From Pseudomonas yangonensis (GTDB taxonomy: Bacteria > Pseudomonadota > Gammaproteobacteria > Pseudomonadales > Pseudomonadaceae): DNA of 64,000 nucleotides. The stretch spans positions 248,001 to 312,000 of the forward strand of contig NZ_BLJU01000001.1 in the NCBI RefSeq assembly GCF_009932725.1, read 5' to 3'. Made by a program: the position numbers and the translations under genes. The notes beneath the pieces are model-generated. The model worked only from the letters and a program-made list of their open reading frames with translations. It did no database searches and was not told where the DNA came from. How positions within the stretch are numbered: position 1 is the first letter of the stretch; each line of letters starts with the position of its first letter. Below are positions 10,486 to 20,700 of this stretch, one piece after another.

Positions 10486-11943
10486 ATGAGCGAAGAGATT
10501 CTGATCAATATCACGCCGATGGAATCGCGCGTGGCGGTGGTGGAAAACGGCGTGCTGCAGGAAGTTCACGTCGAGCGCACGCAGAAGCGCGGCATCGTCG
10601 GCAACATCTACAAGGGCAAGGTGGTGCGGGTGCTGCCCGGCATGCAGGCGGCCTTCGTCGACATCGGCCTGGAGCGTGCGGCCTTCATTCATGCCTCGGA
10701 AATCTCCACGCGCGAAGGTGCCGCGGTGGAGCCGATCAGTGCGCTGATCCACGAAGGACAGAGTCTGACCGTGCAGGTCACCAAAGACCCCATCGGCAGC
10801 AAGGGAGCGCGCCTGACCACCCAGCTGTCGATTCCCTCGCGCTATCTGGTGTACATGCCGCGCACCAGTCATGTCGGCATTTCCCTGAAGATCGAAGAAG
10901 AGGCCGAGCGCGAGCGCCTGAAGCAGGTGGTGGCCGATTGCGTCGCCGCCGAGGGCATCGAGGAGGCGGGCGGCTTCATCCTGCGCACCGCTGCCGAGGG
11001 CGCTGGCGCCGACGAGATTCTGATCGATATTCGTTACTTGCGCCGGTTGTGGGACCAGATCGGTACGCAGATCCAGAATGCCAAGGCGCCCACGGTGATC
11101 TACGAAGATCTGTCCCTGGCACTGCGTACCCTGCGCGACCTGGTCAGCCCGCGCACCGAGAAGATTCGCGTGGACTCGCGGGAAACCTTCCAGAAGATCA
11201 CGCAGTTCGTCGCCGAACTGATGCCGGAAATCGCCGATCGCCTCGAACATTACCCGGGTGAACGGCCGATCTTCGATCTTTATGGCGTCGAGGACGAAAT
11301 CCAGCGCGCCCTGGAGCGCAAGGTGCCGCTGAAATCCGGCGGCTACCTGGTGGTCGATCCGGCCGAGGCGATGAGCACCATCGACGTCAATACCGGCGCC
11401 TTCGTCGGGCACCGCACGCTGGAAGAGACCATCTTCAAGACCAACCTGGAGGCGGCTACCGCCATTGCTCGCCAGCTACGCCTGCGTAACCTGGGCGGCA
11501 TCATCATCATCGACTTCATCGACATGGAAGACCAGGATCATCAACGCCAGGTGCTGCGCACCCTGGAGAAACAGCTCGAGCGTGATCACGCCAAGACCAA
11601 CATCATCGGCATCACCGAGCTCGGCCTGGTGCAGATGACCCGCAAGCGTACCCGCGAAAGTCTCGAGCAGATCCTCTGCGAGCCGTGCAGCGCCTGCCAG
11701 GGGCGAGGCAAGTTGAAAACACCCGAAACCATCTGCTACGAAATCTTCCGCGAAATTCTGCGCGAGGCGCGCGCCTATCAGGCGGAAAGCTATCGCGTGC
11801 TGGCCAATCAGAAGGTGGTCGATCGCCTGCTCGATGAGGAGTCGGGCAACGTCGCCGATCTGGAAGCCTTTATCGGGCGTACCATCAAGTTCCAGGTGGA
11901 AACCATGTATTCCCAGGAACAGTACGACGTGGTGCTGCTCTGA
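10486..11943 (+). CDS. rng: Ribonuclease G
   Basis: RNase G, 485 residues, an endoribonuclease of the RNase E/G family that processes the 16S rRNA 5' end and decays some mRNAs. It begins MSEEILINITPMESRVAVVE, followed by an S1 RNA-binding domain (about 35-125). The catalytic Asp pair corresponds to D300 (STIDVNTGAF) and D343 (IIIIDFIDM), equivalent to D303/D346 of E. coli RNase E. The Zn-link region reads CEPCSACQG. Start at ATG 10486; the longer frame from 10450 lacks family similarity. It stops 45 bp before the YhdP start. Confidence 0.97.
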   Translation: MSEEILINITPMESRVAVVENGVLQEVHVERTQKRGIVGNIYKGKVVRVLPGMQAAFVDIGLERAAFIHASEISTREGAAVEPISALIHEGQSLTVQVTKDPIGSKGARLTTQLSIPSRYLVYMPRTSHVGISLKIEEEAERERLKQVVADCVAAEGIEEAGGFILRTAAEGAGADEILIDIRYLRRLWDQIGTQIQNAKAPTVIYEDLSLALRTLRDLVSPRTEKIRVDSRETFQKITQFVAELMPEIADRLEHYPGERPIFDLYGVEDEIQRALERKVPLKSGGYLVVDPAEAMSTIDVNTGAFVGHRTLEETIFKTNLEAATAIARQLRLRNLGGIIIIDFIDMEDQDHQRQVLRTLEKQLERDHAKTNIIGITELGLVQMTRKRTRESLEQILCEPCSACQGRGKLKTPETICYEIFREILREARAYQAESYRVLANQKVVDRLLDEESGNVADLEAFIGRTIKFQVETMYSQEQYDVVLL

Positions 11944-11987
11944 GCGCTGCAGGCACCGGGGGCGCCCTGGCGCGCCTGTTCTCGGCC

Positions 11988-14900
11988 TTGCTGCGCTGGG
12001 GGCTGGGGTTGTGCGCGGCTTTTCTGATACTGGCCGCGCTGTACGTTAGCCTGGGGCGCGAGCTGGTACCTCTGGTCGCCGAATACCGGCTTGAACTGGA
12101 GGACCGCGCCACGGCGCAGCTGGGCGTGCCGGTGCGTATCGGCAGCCTCGAAGGCCGCTGGCGGGGCTTGGCGCCGGTGTTGGTGGCGCGTGACGTGCGG
12201 CTGGGCGTCGAGGATGACGGGCTGAGCCTGGAACGCGTGCAACTGGTGCCGGACGTGAGCGGCAGCCTGATGGCACGCCAGCCGCGTATCGCCAATCTGC
12301 AGGTGGATGGTCTGCAGCTGAACGTGCAGCAGAACGCCGAAGGTGGCTGGCAGTTGCAGGGGATGCCACGGCGCGACGGCCCCGAGCTGAATGTCGAACA
12401 ACTGCTCAAGCAGTTGCAACTGGTGCATCGCATCAGCCTGCTCGACAGCCGAGTGGTGGTGCAGCCACTCGATCAGGAGCCTTTGCTGCTCAGCTACGTC
12501 AACCTGAGCCTGCGTTACGGCAGCAACAGCCAGCGTCTCGACGGACGCCTGCTGCTGCCCGATGGCCAGCCGGTGGCGCTGAGTTTGCGCACGCGCATGC
12601 AACCGAAAACCTGGCGCGAGGCCGAGTCGCAGCTCTACCTGAGCCTGCCGCAGAGCGACTGGGCGAGCTGGCTGCCAAAATCACTGCTCGGCGACTGGCG
12701 GGTCAAGCAGCTTCAGGCCGGCGGTGAGCTTTGGCTGGAAGGCCGCGGCCTGGCCCTGCACAAGGGGGCCTTGCGCCTGCATGCCCCGGCACTGGTTGGC
12801 AGCCAGGCTGGGCATGAGGCTGTGACGCTCAAGGACCTGGCTTTCAATGCCTTCTTCGCTCGGGACGAGCAGGGTGTGCGGGCACAGATCGACTCTCTGG
12901 CCTTGACCCACGCAGAGCAGCGTATCGGCGAGCTGCATGTGAACCTGAAACAGCGCGATGAGGGAGAGGCTAATGAGCGTTGGGCGCTGACGGCAGACCG
13001 TCTCGACCTCGCCGCCTGGGCGCCGTTGGTACAGGCGCTGGTGCCGATGCCGGACAAGGCGCGCGAAGTTCTGCTGGCGCTATCACCGGTTGGCGCGGTC
13101 AACAACCTGCTGCTCGATTACTACCCGCAGCGCGAGGGCGCCGAGCGCCTGCAGTTCGCTGCCAATCTGGACAAGGTGGGCATTCAGGCCTATCGCGGCG
13201 CGCCGGCGGCCGAGAATGTCAGCGGTAGCGCCTCGGGCAACCTGTTCGCAGGTGAGCTGCGCCTGAATACCGAGAACTTCGCCCTGCACCTGGACCAACT
13301 GTTCCCCGAGATATGGCGCTATCGCCATGCCCAGGCGCGGTTGAGCTGGGACTGGAGCGAAACCGGCCTGACCCTGCATAGCCCCTACATGCGACTCGAT
13401 GGCGACGAAGGACAGATCGCCGGTGACATGCTGATCCGCCTGCGCCGCGACCCCGAGGCCGAAAGCTACATGGATCTGCGTGTCGGCCTGCGCGACGGTG
13501 ACGCGTCCTACACCGAGAAGTATCTGCCGAGCCGCTCGCCCGGCATGAGTGAGGAACTCGATCACTGGCTGAAGACGGCGATTCGCGCGGGTCATGTCGA
13601 GGAAGGCTACTTCCAGTATCAGGGTTCGCTGAACAAGGGCGCAGCGCTGGGCGCGCGCAGTCTGAGCCTGTTTTTCAAGGTGAAGGACGCCGAGTTGGCC
13701 TTTCAGCCTGGCTGGCCTTCGCTGCGTGACGGCGTGGGCGAGGTGCTGATCGAGGACGATGCGGTGCGCGTGCGCCTGCAGAGCGGGCGTCTGCTGCAGA
13801 GCCAGGTCAGCGCGGTCACCGCCAATATTCCCCTGCTCCACGATGGCAAGCCGCCGCGGCTGCAGCTCGATGGCGATGTGCAGAGCAGCCTGAGCGACGC
13901 GATCAAGCTGCTGCAGGAGGCGCCACTGGGAACGTCGGAGATCTTCGCCGGCTGGCAGGGTGAAGGTCCGCTGGCCGGGCGACTGCAGCTGGACATTCCG
14001 CTGAAAAAGGGAAGCAAGCCCGGGGTGGTGGTGGATTTTGCCACCGAGGGAGCCAGCCTCAAGCTGGCCAATCCGGATCTGCAACTGAACAAGGTCAAGG
14101 GCGCGTTCCGTTACGACAGCAATGCCGGCCTGAGCGCGCCGGACGTTCGCGCCGAGGTATTCGGGCGCCAGGTCAGCGGCAGGATCAGCGCCGAGGGCGC
14201 CCGTGGACAGGCGCGTACGCTGTTCGATCTGCGCGGCCAGGTGCAGGTCGACGCCCTCAGCCAATGGCTGGGCGGGCCGCAGAAGCTGCCGGTCAGCGGC
14301 TTGCTGCCTTACCACCTGCGCCTGACCCTGGATGGCGATGACAGCAAGCTACGTGTCGACTCCAACCTGCGTGGTGTCGCAGTCGATTTGCCCGCGCCGT
14401 TCGGCAAGACGGCAGCGCAGGAGCGCGATGCCAGCTGGCGCATGACGCTCTCCGGGCGCGAGCGACGTTACTGGGCGGATTATGGCGAGCTGGCCAGTCT
14501 GAATCTGGCCGCGCCCGCCGGTGCACTGGCCGACGGTCGTGGCGAGGTGGTGATCGGCGGTGGTCCCGCAGGATTACCGCCTGGTCAGGGCCTGCGTGTT
14601 CGCGGGCGCCTGGATGAGCTGGACCTGAATGCCTGGAAGCAGCTTGGCAGCGATCATCCGGTCAAGGTGGATGCGGACAGCCAGCGCCTGCTGCGCAGTG
14701 CACGACTGGAGATCGGGCGATTCCGCGGCTTCGGCCAGGAGATCGAGCAACTGACCGTCGGCCTTGAGCGAGACGGTCAGGCTTGGGCCGTACAGTTCGA
14801 CAGCCAACTGGCGGCCGGCCGCGTGCTGCTGGCCGATGCCGAGGGGGTACCGATTCGTGCCGACCTGCAGCATGTGCGCCTGCCGGCACCCGACCCTGAT

Positions 14901-15779
14901 GCGGCAAAGACCGACGATGCGCCTGATCCGCTGGCCGATTTCGATCCCAGTACGCTCCCGGCACTGGATATCAGCATCCAGCGCGTGCAGCGCGGCGACA
15001 AGGTGCTGGGCGCCTGGTCACTCAAGGTACGACCGGAAGAGCGCGGCGTGCGTTTCGATGACCTCGATCTCGATCTTCAGGGGCTGAAGATCGGCGGCAG
15101 TGCCGGTTGGCGAAGTGCCGCCGGCAATACCCAGAGCTGGTACAAGGGGCGCCTGCAGGGCAAGGACCTTGGCGCGATCCTGAAAGCCTGGGATTACGCC
15201 CCCAGCGTCACCAGTGAAAGTTTCCGGGTCGACGTTGATGGCAGCTGGCCCGGTTCGCCAGCCTGGTTCTCGCTCAAGCGTTTCTCCGGCAACCTCGACC
15301 CCTCGCTACGCAAGGGCCAGTTCGTCGAGGTACAGGGCTCGGCCCAGGCGTTGCGGGTGTTCGGCCTGCTCAACTTCAACTCCATCGGCCGCCGCCTGCG
15401 TCTGGACTTCTCCGACCTGCTGGGCAAAGGGCTGAGTTACGACCGGGTCAAGGGCAACATGCAGGCCACCAATGGCGTGTTCGTGACGCGGGAGCCGATC
15501 ACCATGACCGGGCCGTCGAGCAACCTGGAACTGGACGGCCAGCTGGACATGCGCAACGAGCGCATCGATGCCAAGCTGCTGGTGACCCTGCCGGTGACCA
15601 ATAACCTGCCGTTGGCGGCGTTGATCGTCGGTGCGCCGGCGATCGGTGGCGCCCTGTTCGTGGCGGACAAGTTGCTGGGGGACAAGGTTGCCCGTTTCGC
15701 CAGCGTGCAGTACGACGTCAAGGGGCCGCTGCAGGACCCGGATATCCGTTTCGACAAGCCTTTCGAAAAACCGCAATGA
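11988..15779 (+). CDS. yhdP: YhdP family AsmA-like envelope protein
   Basis: A very long protein (1263 residues) of the YhdP/TamB/AsmA group, inner-membrane anchored with a periplasmic beta-rich groove that is thought to ferry phospholipids to the outer membrane. A single membrane segment (WGLGLCAAFLILAALYVSLG) is near the N-terminus, then the DUF3971 region, and an AsmA-like C-terminus ending in a hydrophobic VGAPAIGGALFVADKLLG stretch. The only standard start is TTG 11988, 44 bp after the rng stop. The frame stays open upstream through CTG codons to within rng, so the N-terminus is uncertain. Order rng-yhdP-nitrilase-tldD is conserved in gammaproteobacteria. Confidence 0.92.
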   Translation: MLRWGLGLCAAFLILAALYVSLGRELVPLVAEYRLELEDRATAQLGVPVRIGSLEGRWRGLAPVLVARDVRLGVEDDGLSLERVQLVPDVSGSLMARQPRIANLQVDGLQLNVQQNAEGGWQLQGMPRRDGPELNVEQLLKQLQLVHRISLLDSRVVVQPLDQEPLLLSYVNLSLRYGSNSQRLDGRLLLPDGQPVALSLRTRMQPKTWREAESQLYLSLPQSDWASWLPKSLLGDWRVKQLQAGGELWLEGRGLALHKGALRLHAPALVGSQAGHEAVTLKDLAFNAFFARDEQGVRAQIDSLALTHAEQRIGELHVNLKQRDEGEANERWALTADRLDLAAWAPLVQALVPMPDKAREVLLALSPVGAVNNLLLDYYPQREGAERLQFAANLDKVGIQAYRGAPAAENVSGSASGNLFAGELRLNTENFALHLDQLFPEIWRYRHAQARLSWDWSETGLTLHSPYMRLDGDEGQIAGDMLIRLRRDPEAESYMDLRVGLRDGDASYTEKYLPSRSPGMSEELDHWLKTAIRAGHVEEGYFQYQGSLNKGAALGARSLSLFFKVKDAELAFQPGWPSLRDGVGEVLIEDDAVRVRLQSGRLLQSQVSAVTANIPLLHDGKPPRLQLDGDVQSSLSDAIKLLQEAPLGTSEIFAGWQGEGPLAGRLQLDIPLKKGSKPGVVVDFATEGASLKLANPDLQLNKVKGAFRYDSNAGLSAPDVRAEVFGRQVSGRISAEGARGQARTLFDLRGQVQVDALSQWLGGPQKLPVSGLLPYHLRLTLDGDDSKLRVDSNLRGVAVDLPAPFGKTAAQERDASWRMTLSGRERRYWADYGELASLNLAAPAGALADGRGEVVIGGGPAGLPPGQGLRVRGRLDELDLNAWKQLGSDHPVKVDADSQRLLRSARLEIGRFRGFGQEIEQLTVGLERDGQAWAVQFDSQLAAGRVLLADAEGVPIRADLQHVRLPAPDPDAAKTDDAPDPLADFDPSTLPALDISIQRVQRGDKVLGAWSLKVRPEERGVRFDDLDLDLQGLKIGGSAGWRSAAGNTQSWYKGRLQGKDLGAILKAWDYAPSVTSESFRVDVDGSWPGSPAWFSLKRFSGNLDPSLRKGQFVEVQGSAQALRVFGLLNFNSIGRRLRLDFSDLLGKGLSYDRVKGNMQATNGVFVTREPITMTGPSSNLELDGQLDMRNERIDAKLLVTLPVTNNLPLAALIVGAPAIGGALFVADKLLGDKVARFASVQYDVKGPLQDPDIRFDKPFEKPQ

Positions 15780-15816
15780 CGGTCCTTCTTGGCGTAGGCT
15801 GTCACCTTGATAACCG

Positions 15817-16677
15817 ATGAGTGCCGCCATGAATCTCGCAGTAATCCAGATGGTCAGTCAGGAGGACGTGCAAACCAACCTGCGCCTGGCGCGCCGCATG
15901 CTGGAGCGGGCTGCGCAGGGCGGTGCACGCCTCGCTGTGCTGCCCGAGAATTTCGCTGCCATGGGGCGTCGCGACCTGGCAGCCATCGGCCGTGCCGAGG
16001 CAGTGGGCGAAGGGCCGATCCTGCCCTGGTTGAAACGGGCCGCGCGTGACCTCAGTTTATGGATTGTGGCCGGCACCTTGCCGCTGCCGCCAGACGACGA
16101 TGCCGAGGGCAGGCCGCACGCCTGTTCACTGCTGATCGACGATCAGGGCGAGCGCGCGGCTCGTTATGACAAGCTGCACCTGTTCGACGTCGATGTGGCT
16201 GACAACCGTGGCCGTTATCGCGAGTCGGATGACTTCGTCCATGGCCAGCGTGTGGTGGTAGCGGATACGCCGGTGGGGCGCCTGGGTCTGACGGTGTGTT
16301 ACGACTTGCGTTTTCCCGAACTGTTCGGTGCGCTACGCGAAGCCGGCGCCGAGTTGATCAGCGTGCCGGCAGCGTTCACGGCCGTGACTGGCGCGGCGCA
16401 TTGGCAGGTGCTGACGCGGGCCCGTGCCATCGAAACCCAATGCTATGTGCTGGCAGCGGGGCAGGGCGGCGAGCATCCCGGGCAGCGCATGACCTTTGGC
16501 CATTCGGCCATCATCGACCCCTGGGGCAGCGTGCTCGCCGAGCAGGATCAAGGGGAAGCCGCATTGCTGGCTTCGCGCGATGCCGCCGAGCAGGCGGCCA
16601 TTCGCCAACGTATGCCGGTGCAGCAGCACCGCCGATTCTTTTTACCGGGGGCACCGCGCCCGGTCGTTGTGGAGTGA
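15817..16677 (+). CDS. Carbon-nitrogen hydrolase (Nit1/deaminated-glutathione amidase type)
   Basis: A 286-residue nitrilase-superfamily amidase. The catalytic triad is visible: E44 in LPENF, K119 in [11 protein letters not shown] and C161 in [13 protein letters not shown]. The DKLHLFDVD and CYDLRFPE motifs are those of the Nit1/Nit2 branch, whose members hydrolyse deaminated glutathione, a metabolite-repair role. ATG 15817 is used; ATG 15829 (MNLAVIQM) is an alternative. It lies between yhdP and tldD, with 2 bp to tldD. Confidence 0.88.
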   Translation: MSAAMNLAVIQMVSQEDVQTNLRLARRMLERAAQGGARLAVLPENFAAMGRRDLAAIGRAEAVGEGPILPWLKRAARDLSLWIVAGTLPLPPDDDAEGRPHACSLLIDDQGERAARYDKLHLFDVDVADNRGRYRESDDFVHGQRVVVADTPVGRLGLTVCYDLRFPELFGALREAGAELISVPAAFTAVTGAAHWQVLTRARAIETQCYVLAAGQGGEHPGQRMTFGHSAIIDPWGSVLAEQDQGEAALLASRDAAEQAAIRQRMPVQQHRRFFLPGAPRPVVVE

Positions 16678-16679
16678 CC

Positions 16680-18122
16680 ATGAATACGATGTTGCAATCC
16701 GTCAGCGAACATCTGCTGGCGCCCGGTAACCTGACGCTCGACAGCCTCAGTACCGTGCTGGGTGAAGTCGCAGGGCCTGGCATCGATGCCGCCGACCTTT
16801 ATTTCCAAAGCCAGGTGTCGGAAACCTGGGTACTGGAGGATGGCATCGTCAAGGAAGGCAGTTTCAACCTCGATCAGGGTGTAGGCGTGCGCGCCCAGTC
16901 CGGTGAGAAAACCGGCTTTGCCTACAGCAACGCGATCAGCCTCGATGCGTTGACCCAGGCCGCGCAAGCGGCGCGTTCGATCTCCCGTGCCGGCCAGCAG
17001 GGCCGGGTGCAGGCCTTCGTCAGCCCGCAGATCACCCAGCTGTATGCCGAAGGCAACCCGCTGGACGTCATGAGCCGTGCCGAAAAGGTCGAGCTGCTGC
17101 AGCGTATCGACCGCGCCACCCGTGCGCTCGATCCGCGCATCAAGCAGGTCACCGTGAGCCTGGCCGGTGTCTGGGATCGGATTCTGGTCGCCGCTCATGA
17201 TGGCAGCCTCAGCGCCGATATCCGCCCGCTGGTGCGCTTCAACGTCAGTGTCATCGTCGAGCAGAACGGTCGCCGCGAACGTGGTGGTCACGGCGGCGGC
17301 GGCCGCACCGACTACCGCTATTTCCTCGATGAAGACCGCGCCATGAGCTATGCCCGTGAGGCGCTGCGCCAGGCGCTGGTCAACCTCGAAGCCATCGCCG
17401 CGCCTGCCGGCAGCATGCCGGTGGTGATGGGCGCTGGATGGTCCGGCGTGTTGTTGCACGAGGCGGTCGGCCACGGCCTGGAAGGCGATTTCAATCGCAA
17501 GGGCAGCTCGGCCTATAGCGGCAAGGTCGGGCAGAAGGTCGCGTCCAGCCTTTGCACCATCGTCGACGACGGCACCCTGGCCGGCCGTCGTGGCTCGCTC
17601 AGCGTCGATGACGAAGGCACACCGACCCAGCGCACCACGTTGATCGAGAACGGCGTGCTCAAAGGCTACATGCAGGACAAGCTCAATGCGCGCCTGATGG
17701 GCGTGGCGGCTACCGGCAACGGTCGTCGTGAATCCTATGCGCACCTGCCGATGCCGCGCATGACCAACACCTACATGCTGGCCGGTGAGAGCGATCCGGA
17801 GGAGATCATCCGTTCGGTGAAGAAGGGCATCTACTGCGCCAATCTGGGTGGCGGCCAGGTGGACATCACCAGCGGCAAGTTCGTCTTCTCCACCAGCGAG
17901 GCCTACCTGATCGAGGACGGCAAGATCACTGCGCCGGTCAAAGGTGCCACGCTGATCGGCAACGGCCCGGAGGCCATGAGCCGGGTGTCGATGGTCGGCA
18001 ATGATCTGGCCCTGGACAGCGGCGTCGGCACCTGCGGCAAGGATGGCCAGTCGGTGCCGGTCGGTGTCGGCCAGCCGACGCTGAAGATCGACACGATCAC
18101 CGTTGGCGGCACCGGTGCGTAA
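16680..18122 (+). CDS. tldD: Metalloprotease TldD
   Basis: TldD, 480 residues, one half of the heterodimeric TldD/TldE Zn-protease that trims unfolded or leader peptides (for example microcin B17 precursors). The zinc motif HEAVGH is at residues 260-265 with [10 protein letters not shown] after it. The C-terminal part has [15 protein letters not shown]. Start at ATG 16680, two bases after the nitrilase stop. Its partner pmbA is at 18781, separated by the oppositely oriented yjgA. Confidence 0.97.
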   Translation: MNTMLQSVSEHLLAPGNLTLDSLSTVLGEVAGPGIDAADLYFQSQVSETWVLEDGIVKEGSFNLDQGVGVRAQSGEKTGFAYSNAISLDALTQAAQAARSISRAGQQGRVQAFVSPQITQLYAEGNPLDVMSRAEKVELLQRIDRATRALDPRIKQVTVSLAGVWDRILVAAHDGSLSADIRPLVRFNVSVIVEQNGRRERGGHGGGGRTDYRYFLDEDRAMSYAREALRQALVNLEAIAAPAGSMPVVMGAGWSGVLLHEAVGHGLEGDFNRKGSSAYSGKVGQKVASSLCTIVDDGTLAGRRGSLSVDDEGTPTQRTTLIENGVLKGYMQDKLNARLMGVAATGNGRRESYAHLPMPRMTNTYMLAGESDPEEIIRSVKKGIYCANLGGGQVDITSGKFVFSTSEAYLIEDGKITAPVKGATLIGNGPEAMSRVSMVGNDLALDSGVGTCGKDGQSVPVGVGQPTLKIDTITVGGTGA

Positions 18123-18134
18123 AGCGAAGCAGGT

Positions 18135-18653
18135 TCAGCGCAGGCCGCGCTGGATTTCGTCGAGCTCGCGGATGTACTTGAATACCTTGCGCGCGGCGGC
18201 CGGGGGCTTGTTGCGCGCGGCTTCATGTTGGGCATGACGAACCAGCCCGCGCAGATGTTGGACGTCGGCATCGGGGTAGAGCTCGACGAAGCTCTCCAGC
18301 GCACTGTCGCCTTCGCCAATCAGGCGGTCGCGCCAGCGCTCGAGGGCATGGAAGCGCTCGTTGTATTCGCGGGTGGAGCTGTCCACCTGGTCGAGCATGG
18401 CGACGATCGCCTCGACATCCTGTTCGCGCATCAGCTTGCCGATGAACTGGATGTGGCGTTTGCGCGCGGCGTTGGCAGTGTGTTTCGGTGCTTCGGCGAG
18501 GGCGCGGCGTAGTGCGTCGGTCAGCGGCATCCTGGCCAGCAGGTCCGGCTTGAGCGCAGTCAGACGCTCGCCGAGATCCTGCAGGGCGTGCAGTTCGCGT
18601 TTGACCTGGGATTTGCTCTTCTCCAGGGAGAAGTCGTCGTAGGAATCAGACAT
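18135..18653 (-). CDS. yjgA: Ribosome-associated protein YjgA (DUF615)
   Basis: A 172-residue highly charged helical protein of the DUF615/YjgA (DarP) family, which joins late 50S ribosomal subunit precursors. It shows the conserved [17 protein letters not shown] segment near the N-terminus and [14 protein letters not shown] in the middle. It lies between tldD and pmbA on the opposite strand, convergent with tldD (12 bp between stops). Confidence 0.93.
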   Translation of the reverse strand: MSDSYDDFSLEKSKSQVKRELHALQDLGERLTALKPDLLARMPLTDALRRALAEAPKHTANAARKRHIQFIGKLMREQDVEAIVAMLDQVDSSTREYNERFHALERWRDRLIGEGDSALESFVELYPDADVQHLRGLVRHAQHEAARNKPPAAARKVFKYIRELDEIQRGLR

Positions 18654-18709
18654 GGGGTGGGTCCAGAGGGAAACGCCGCCATGATAGCAGCAACCGTGAC
18701 CGCCGGCCC

Positions 18710-18741
18710 GTAGCCGGCAGTCGAGAGCAGGCCTCGGCTAC
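18710..18741. repeat. Short REP-like inverted repeat upstream of pmbA
   Basis: GTAGCC (18710-18715) and GGCTAC (18736-18741) flank a G/C-rich centre in the gap between divergent yjgA and pmbA. It resembles the arms of the other REP-like repeats in the window. Confidence 0.4.
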
Positions 18742-18780
18742 GTGCGCATGGGGTCTGCGCCAAGAGAATCGGGAGTGGTT

Positions 18781-20127
18781 ATGAGTGAAGTAGAACGCAT
18801 CGGGCCGCAGGCTCTGCCAGCGCTGCAGGAGCAGGTCGAGACGATTCTCGCCGAGGCCAGGCGCCAGGGCGCCAGTGCCTGCGAAGTAGCCGTCTCGGCT
18901 GGTCAGGGGTTGTCCACCACCGTGCGCCAGGGTGAGGTGGAGACAGTCGAATTCAATCGCGATCAGGGGTTCGGCATCACCCTGTACGTGGGCCAGCGCA
19001 AGGGCTCTGCCAGCACCTCGGCCACCGGTATCGAGGCCATTCGCGAGACCGTTGCGGCAGCCCTGGCGATTGCCAAGCATGCATCCGAAGATGAATGTGC
19101 CGGCCTGGCGGATGCCGCGCTGATGGCGCGCGAGCTGCCTGAACTGGACCTCTATCACCCCTGGTCGATCACGCCTGAGCAGGCGGTCGAGCAGGCGCTG
19201 GCCTGCGAGGCGGCAGCATTCGCCGCCGACACCCGGATCAAGAATGCCGATGGCACGAGTCTCAACACCCATCAGGGTTGCCGCGTTTATGGCAACAGTC
19301 ATGGTTTCGTTGGTGGTTATGCCAGCACCCGTCACAGCCTGAGCTGCGTGATGATCGCCGAAGGCGAGGGGCAGATGCAGCGCGACTACTGGTATGACGT
19401 CAATCGCCAGGGCGAGCTGCTGGCCGATGCTGCAGGTATTGGCCAGCGCGCTGCCGAGCGTGCGGTCAGCCGCCTTGGCGCAAGGCCGGTGCCGACCTGC
19501 GAGGTGCCGGTGCTGTTCGCCGCCGAGCTCGCTGGCGGGCTGTTCAGTCACCTGCTGGCGGCAATCTCGGGCGGCAATCTGTATCGCCATTCCTCCTTCC
19601 TCGAAGGTGCGCTCGGCCAGCGTCTGTTCCCCGAGTGGCTGAGCCTCGACGAACGACCGCATCTGCCGCGTGCCCTGGGTAGTGCGACCTTCGATGGCGA
19701 TGGCCTGGCCACCTACGCAAAGCCGTTCGTGGAAAAGGGCGAGTTGGTGTCCTACGTGCTTGGCACTTATTCGGGGCGCAAACTGGGACTGCCCAGCACC
19801 GCCAACTCCGGTGGCGTGCACAACCTGTTCGTCACCCACGGCGATGAGGATCAGCAGGCGCTGATCCGTCGCATGGGGCGCGGCCTGCTGGTGACCGAGC
19901 TGATGGGGCAGGGCCTGAATCTGGTCACCGGGGACTACTCCCGGGGGGCGGCGGGCTTCTGGGTTGAGAACGGCGAGATCCAGTTCCCGGTGCAGGAAGT
20001 GACCATCGCCGGCAATCTGCGCGACATGTTCCGCCAGATCGTTGCGGTCGGTCGCGACCTGGAACGGCGCGGCAATATCTGCACCGGCTCGGTACTGATC
20101 GAGAAGATGACCGTCGCCGGCAGCTGA
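18781..20127 (+). CDS. pmbA: Metalloprotease-associated protein PmbA (TldE)
   Basis: PmbA/TldE, 448 residues, the non-catalytic partner of TldD in the heterodimeric protease. It shares the TldD fold (GFGITLYVGQRKGSAST, LIRRMGRGLLVTELMGQG, NLVTGDYSRGAAGFWVENG) but lacks the HExxxH zinc motif, as expected. Start at ATG 18781 (MSEVERIGP); an open extension to 18742 lies in the REP-like gap. It is a monocistronic-looking unit followed by a 180-bp gap with a Fur-box-like site. Confidence 0.96.
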   Translation: MSEVERIGPQALPALQEQVETILAEARRQGASACEVAVSAGQGLSTTVRQGEVETVEFNRDQGFGITLYVGQRKGSASTSATGIEAIRETVAAALAIAKHASEDECAGLADAALMARELPELDLYHPWSITPEQAVEQALACEAAAFAADTRIKNADGTSLNTHQGCRVYGNSHGFVGGYASTRHSLSCVMIAEGEGQMQRDYWYDVNRQGELLADAAGIGQRAAERAVSRLGARPVPTCEVPVLFAAELAGGLFSHLLAAISGGNLYRHSSFLEGALGQRLFPEWLSLDERPHLPRALGSATFDGDGLATYAKPFVEKGELVSYVLGTYSGRKLGLPSTANSGGVHNLFVTHGDEDQQALIRRMGRGLLVTELMGQGLNLVTGDYSRGAAGFWVENGEIQFPVQEVTIAGNLRDMFRQIVAVGRDLERRGNICTGSVLIEKMTVAGS

Positions 20128-20271
20128 CGGCGACGACATTCCCCCCAGTAGCTGAGACCGCTGACGCGCGGCATTGGCGGTCACGCGCATTCTGGCACCG
20201 GCGATCCTGACGTAGGGTCGCCTTGCCCATGAAAGCCCACACATTCTATGTATTGATTATTTTTCTCAAAA

Positions 20272-20290
20272 GAGAATAAATATCATTACA
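20272..20290. promoter_or_regulatory. Candidate Fur box upstream of fagA-fumC-sodA
   Basis: GAGAATAAATATCATTACA matches 13 of 19 positions of the Fur consensus GATAATGATAATCATTATC. It lies 18 bp before the fagA start in a strikingly AT-rich stretch (20240-20295). The homologous fagA-fumC-orfX-sodA operon of P. aeruginosa is known to be Fur-repressed. Confidence 0.65.
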
Positions 20291-20307
20291 TTTCTCGGTG
20301 GGCGTCC

Positions 20308-20700
20308 ATGTTCTATCCGTTTTTCACACCTTGCCCGAACTGCTGGCGTTGGCAGGGTTTTCTCGTGCGCTGCGCGCTGCGTCCTGATGAGCCACGCCTG
20401 CTCGACTTCCACGAATGGCACGGTCGGCAACTGGTGGATCGCGGCCTGCTGGATGCCTGGCGCGCCTCGCGTATCACGCTAGAACTCTTGCTGGACACAG
20501 CCTGTGACCCGGCATTGCCTTGGCACTGGCGTGCCCTTTGTCTGGATCGCGCCTATCGGCCGTTGCGCGTGATGCAGCAACAGGCCAGCACCCCCGCACG
20601 CCAGCGCAGCCTCGGCGTCCTGCTCAATCGGCTGGCGACGCTGCGTCTGGAACCCTCCCTCTCGTTCACTGAATCGGCAAAAGGACATCCTTATGAGTGA
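20308..20700 (+). CDS. fagA: Fur-associated protein FagA
   Basis: A 130-residue protein of unknown biochemical role, identified by position and overall make-up as FagA, the first gene of the iron-regulated fagA-fumC-orfX-sodA operon of Pseudomonas. The N-terminus MFYPFFTPCPNCWRWQGFLV carries a CPNC motif that could bind a metal. The rest is Arg/Leu rich with many Trp residues. The stop codon overlaps the fumC start by 8 bases, indicating coupled translation. Probably derepressed in iron shortage. Confidence 0.8.
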   Translation: MFYPFFTPCPNCWRWQGFLVRCALRPDEPRLLDFHEWHGRQLVDRGLLDAWRASRITLELLLDTACDPALPWHWRALCLDRAYRPLRVMQQQASTPARQRSLGVLLNRLATLRLEPSLSFTESAKGHPYE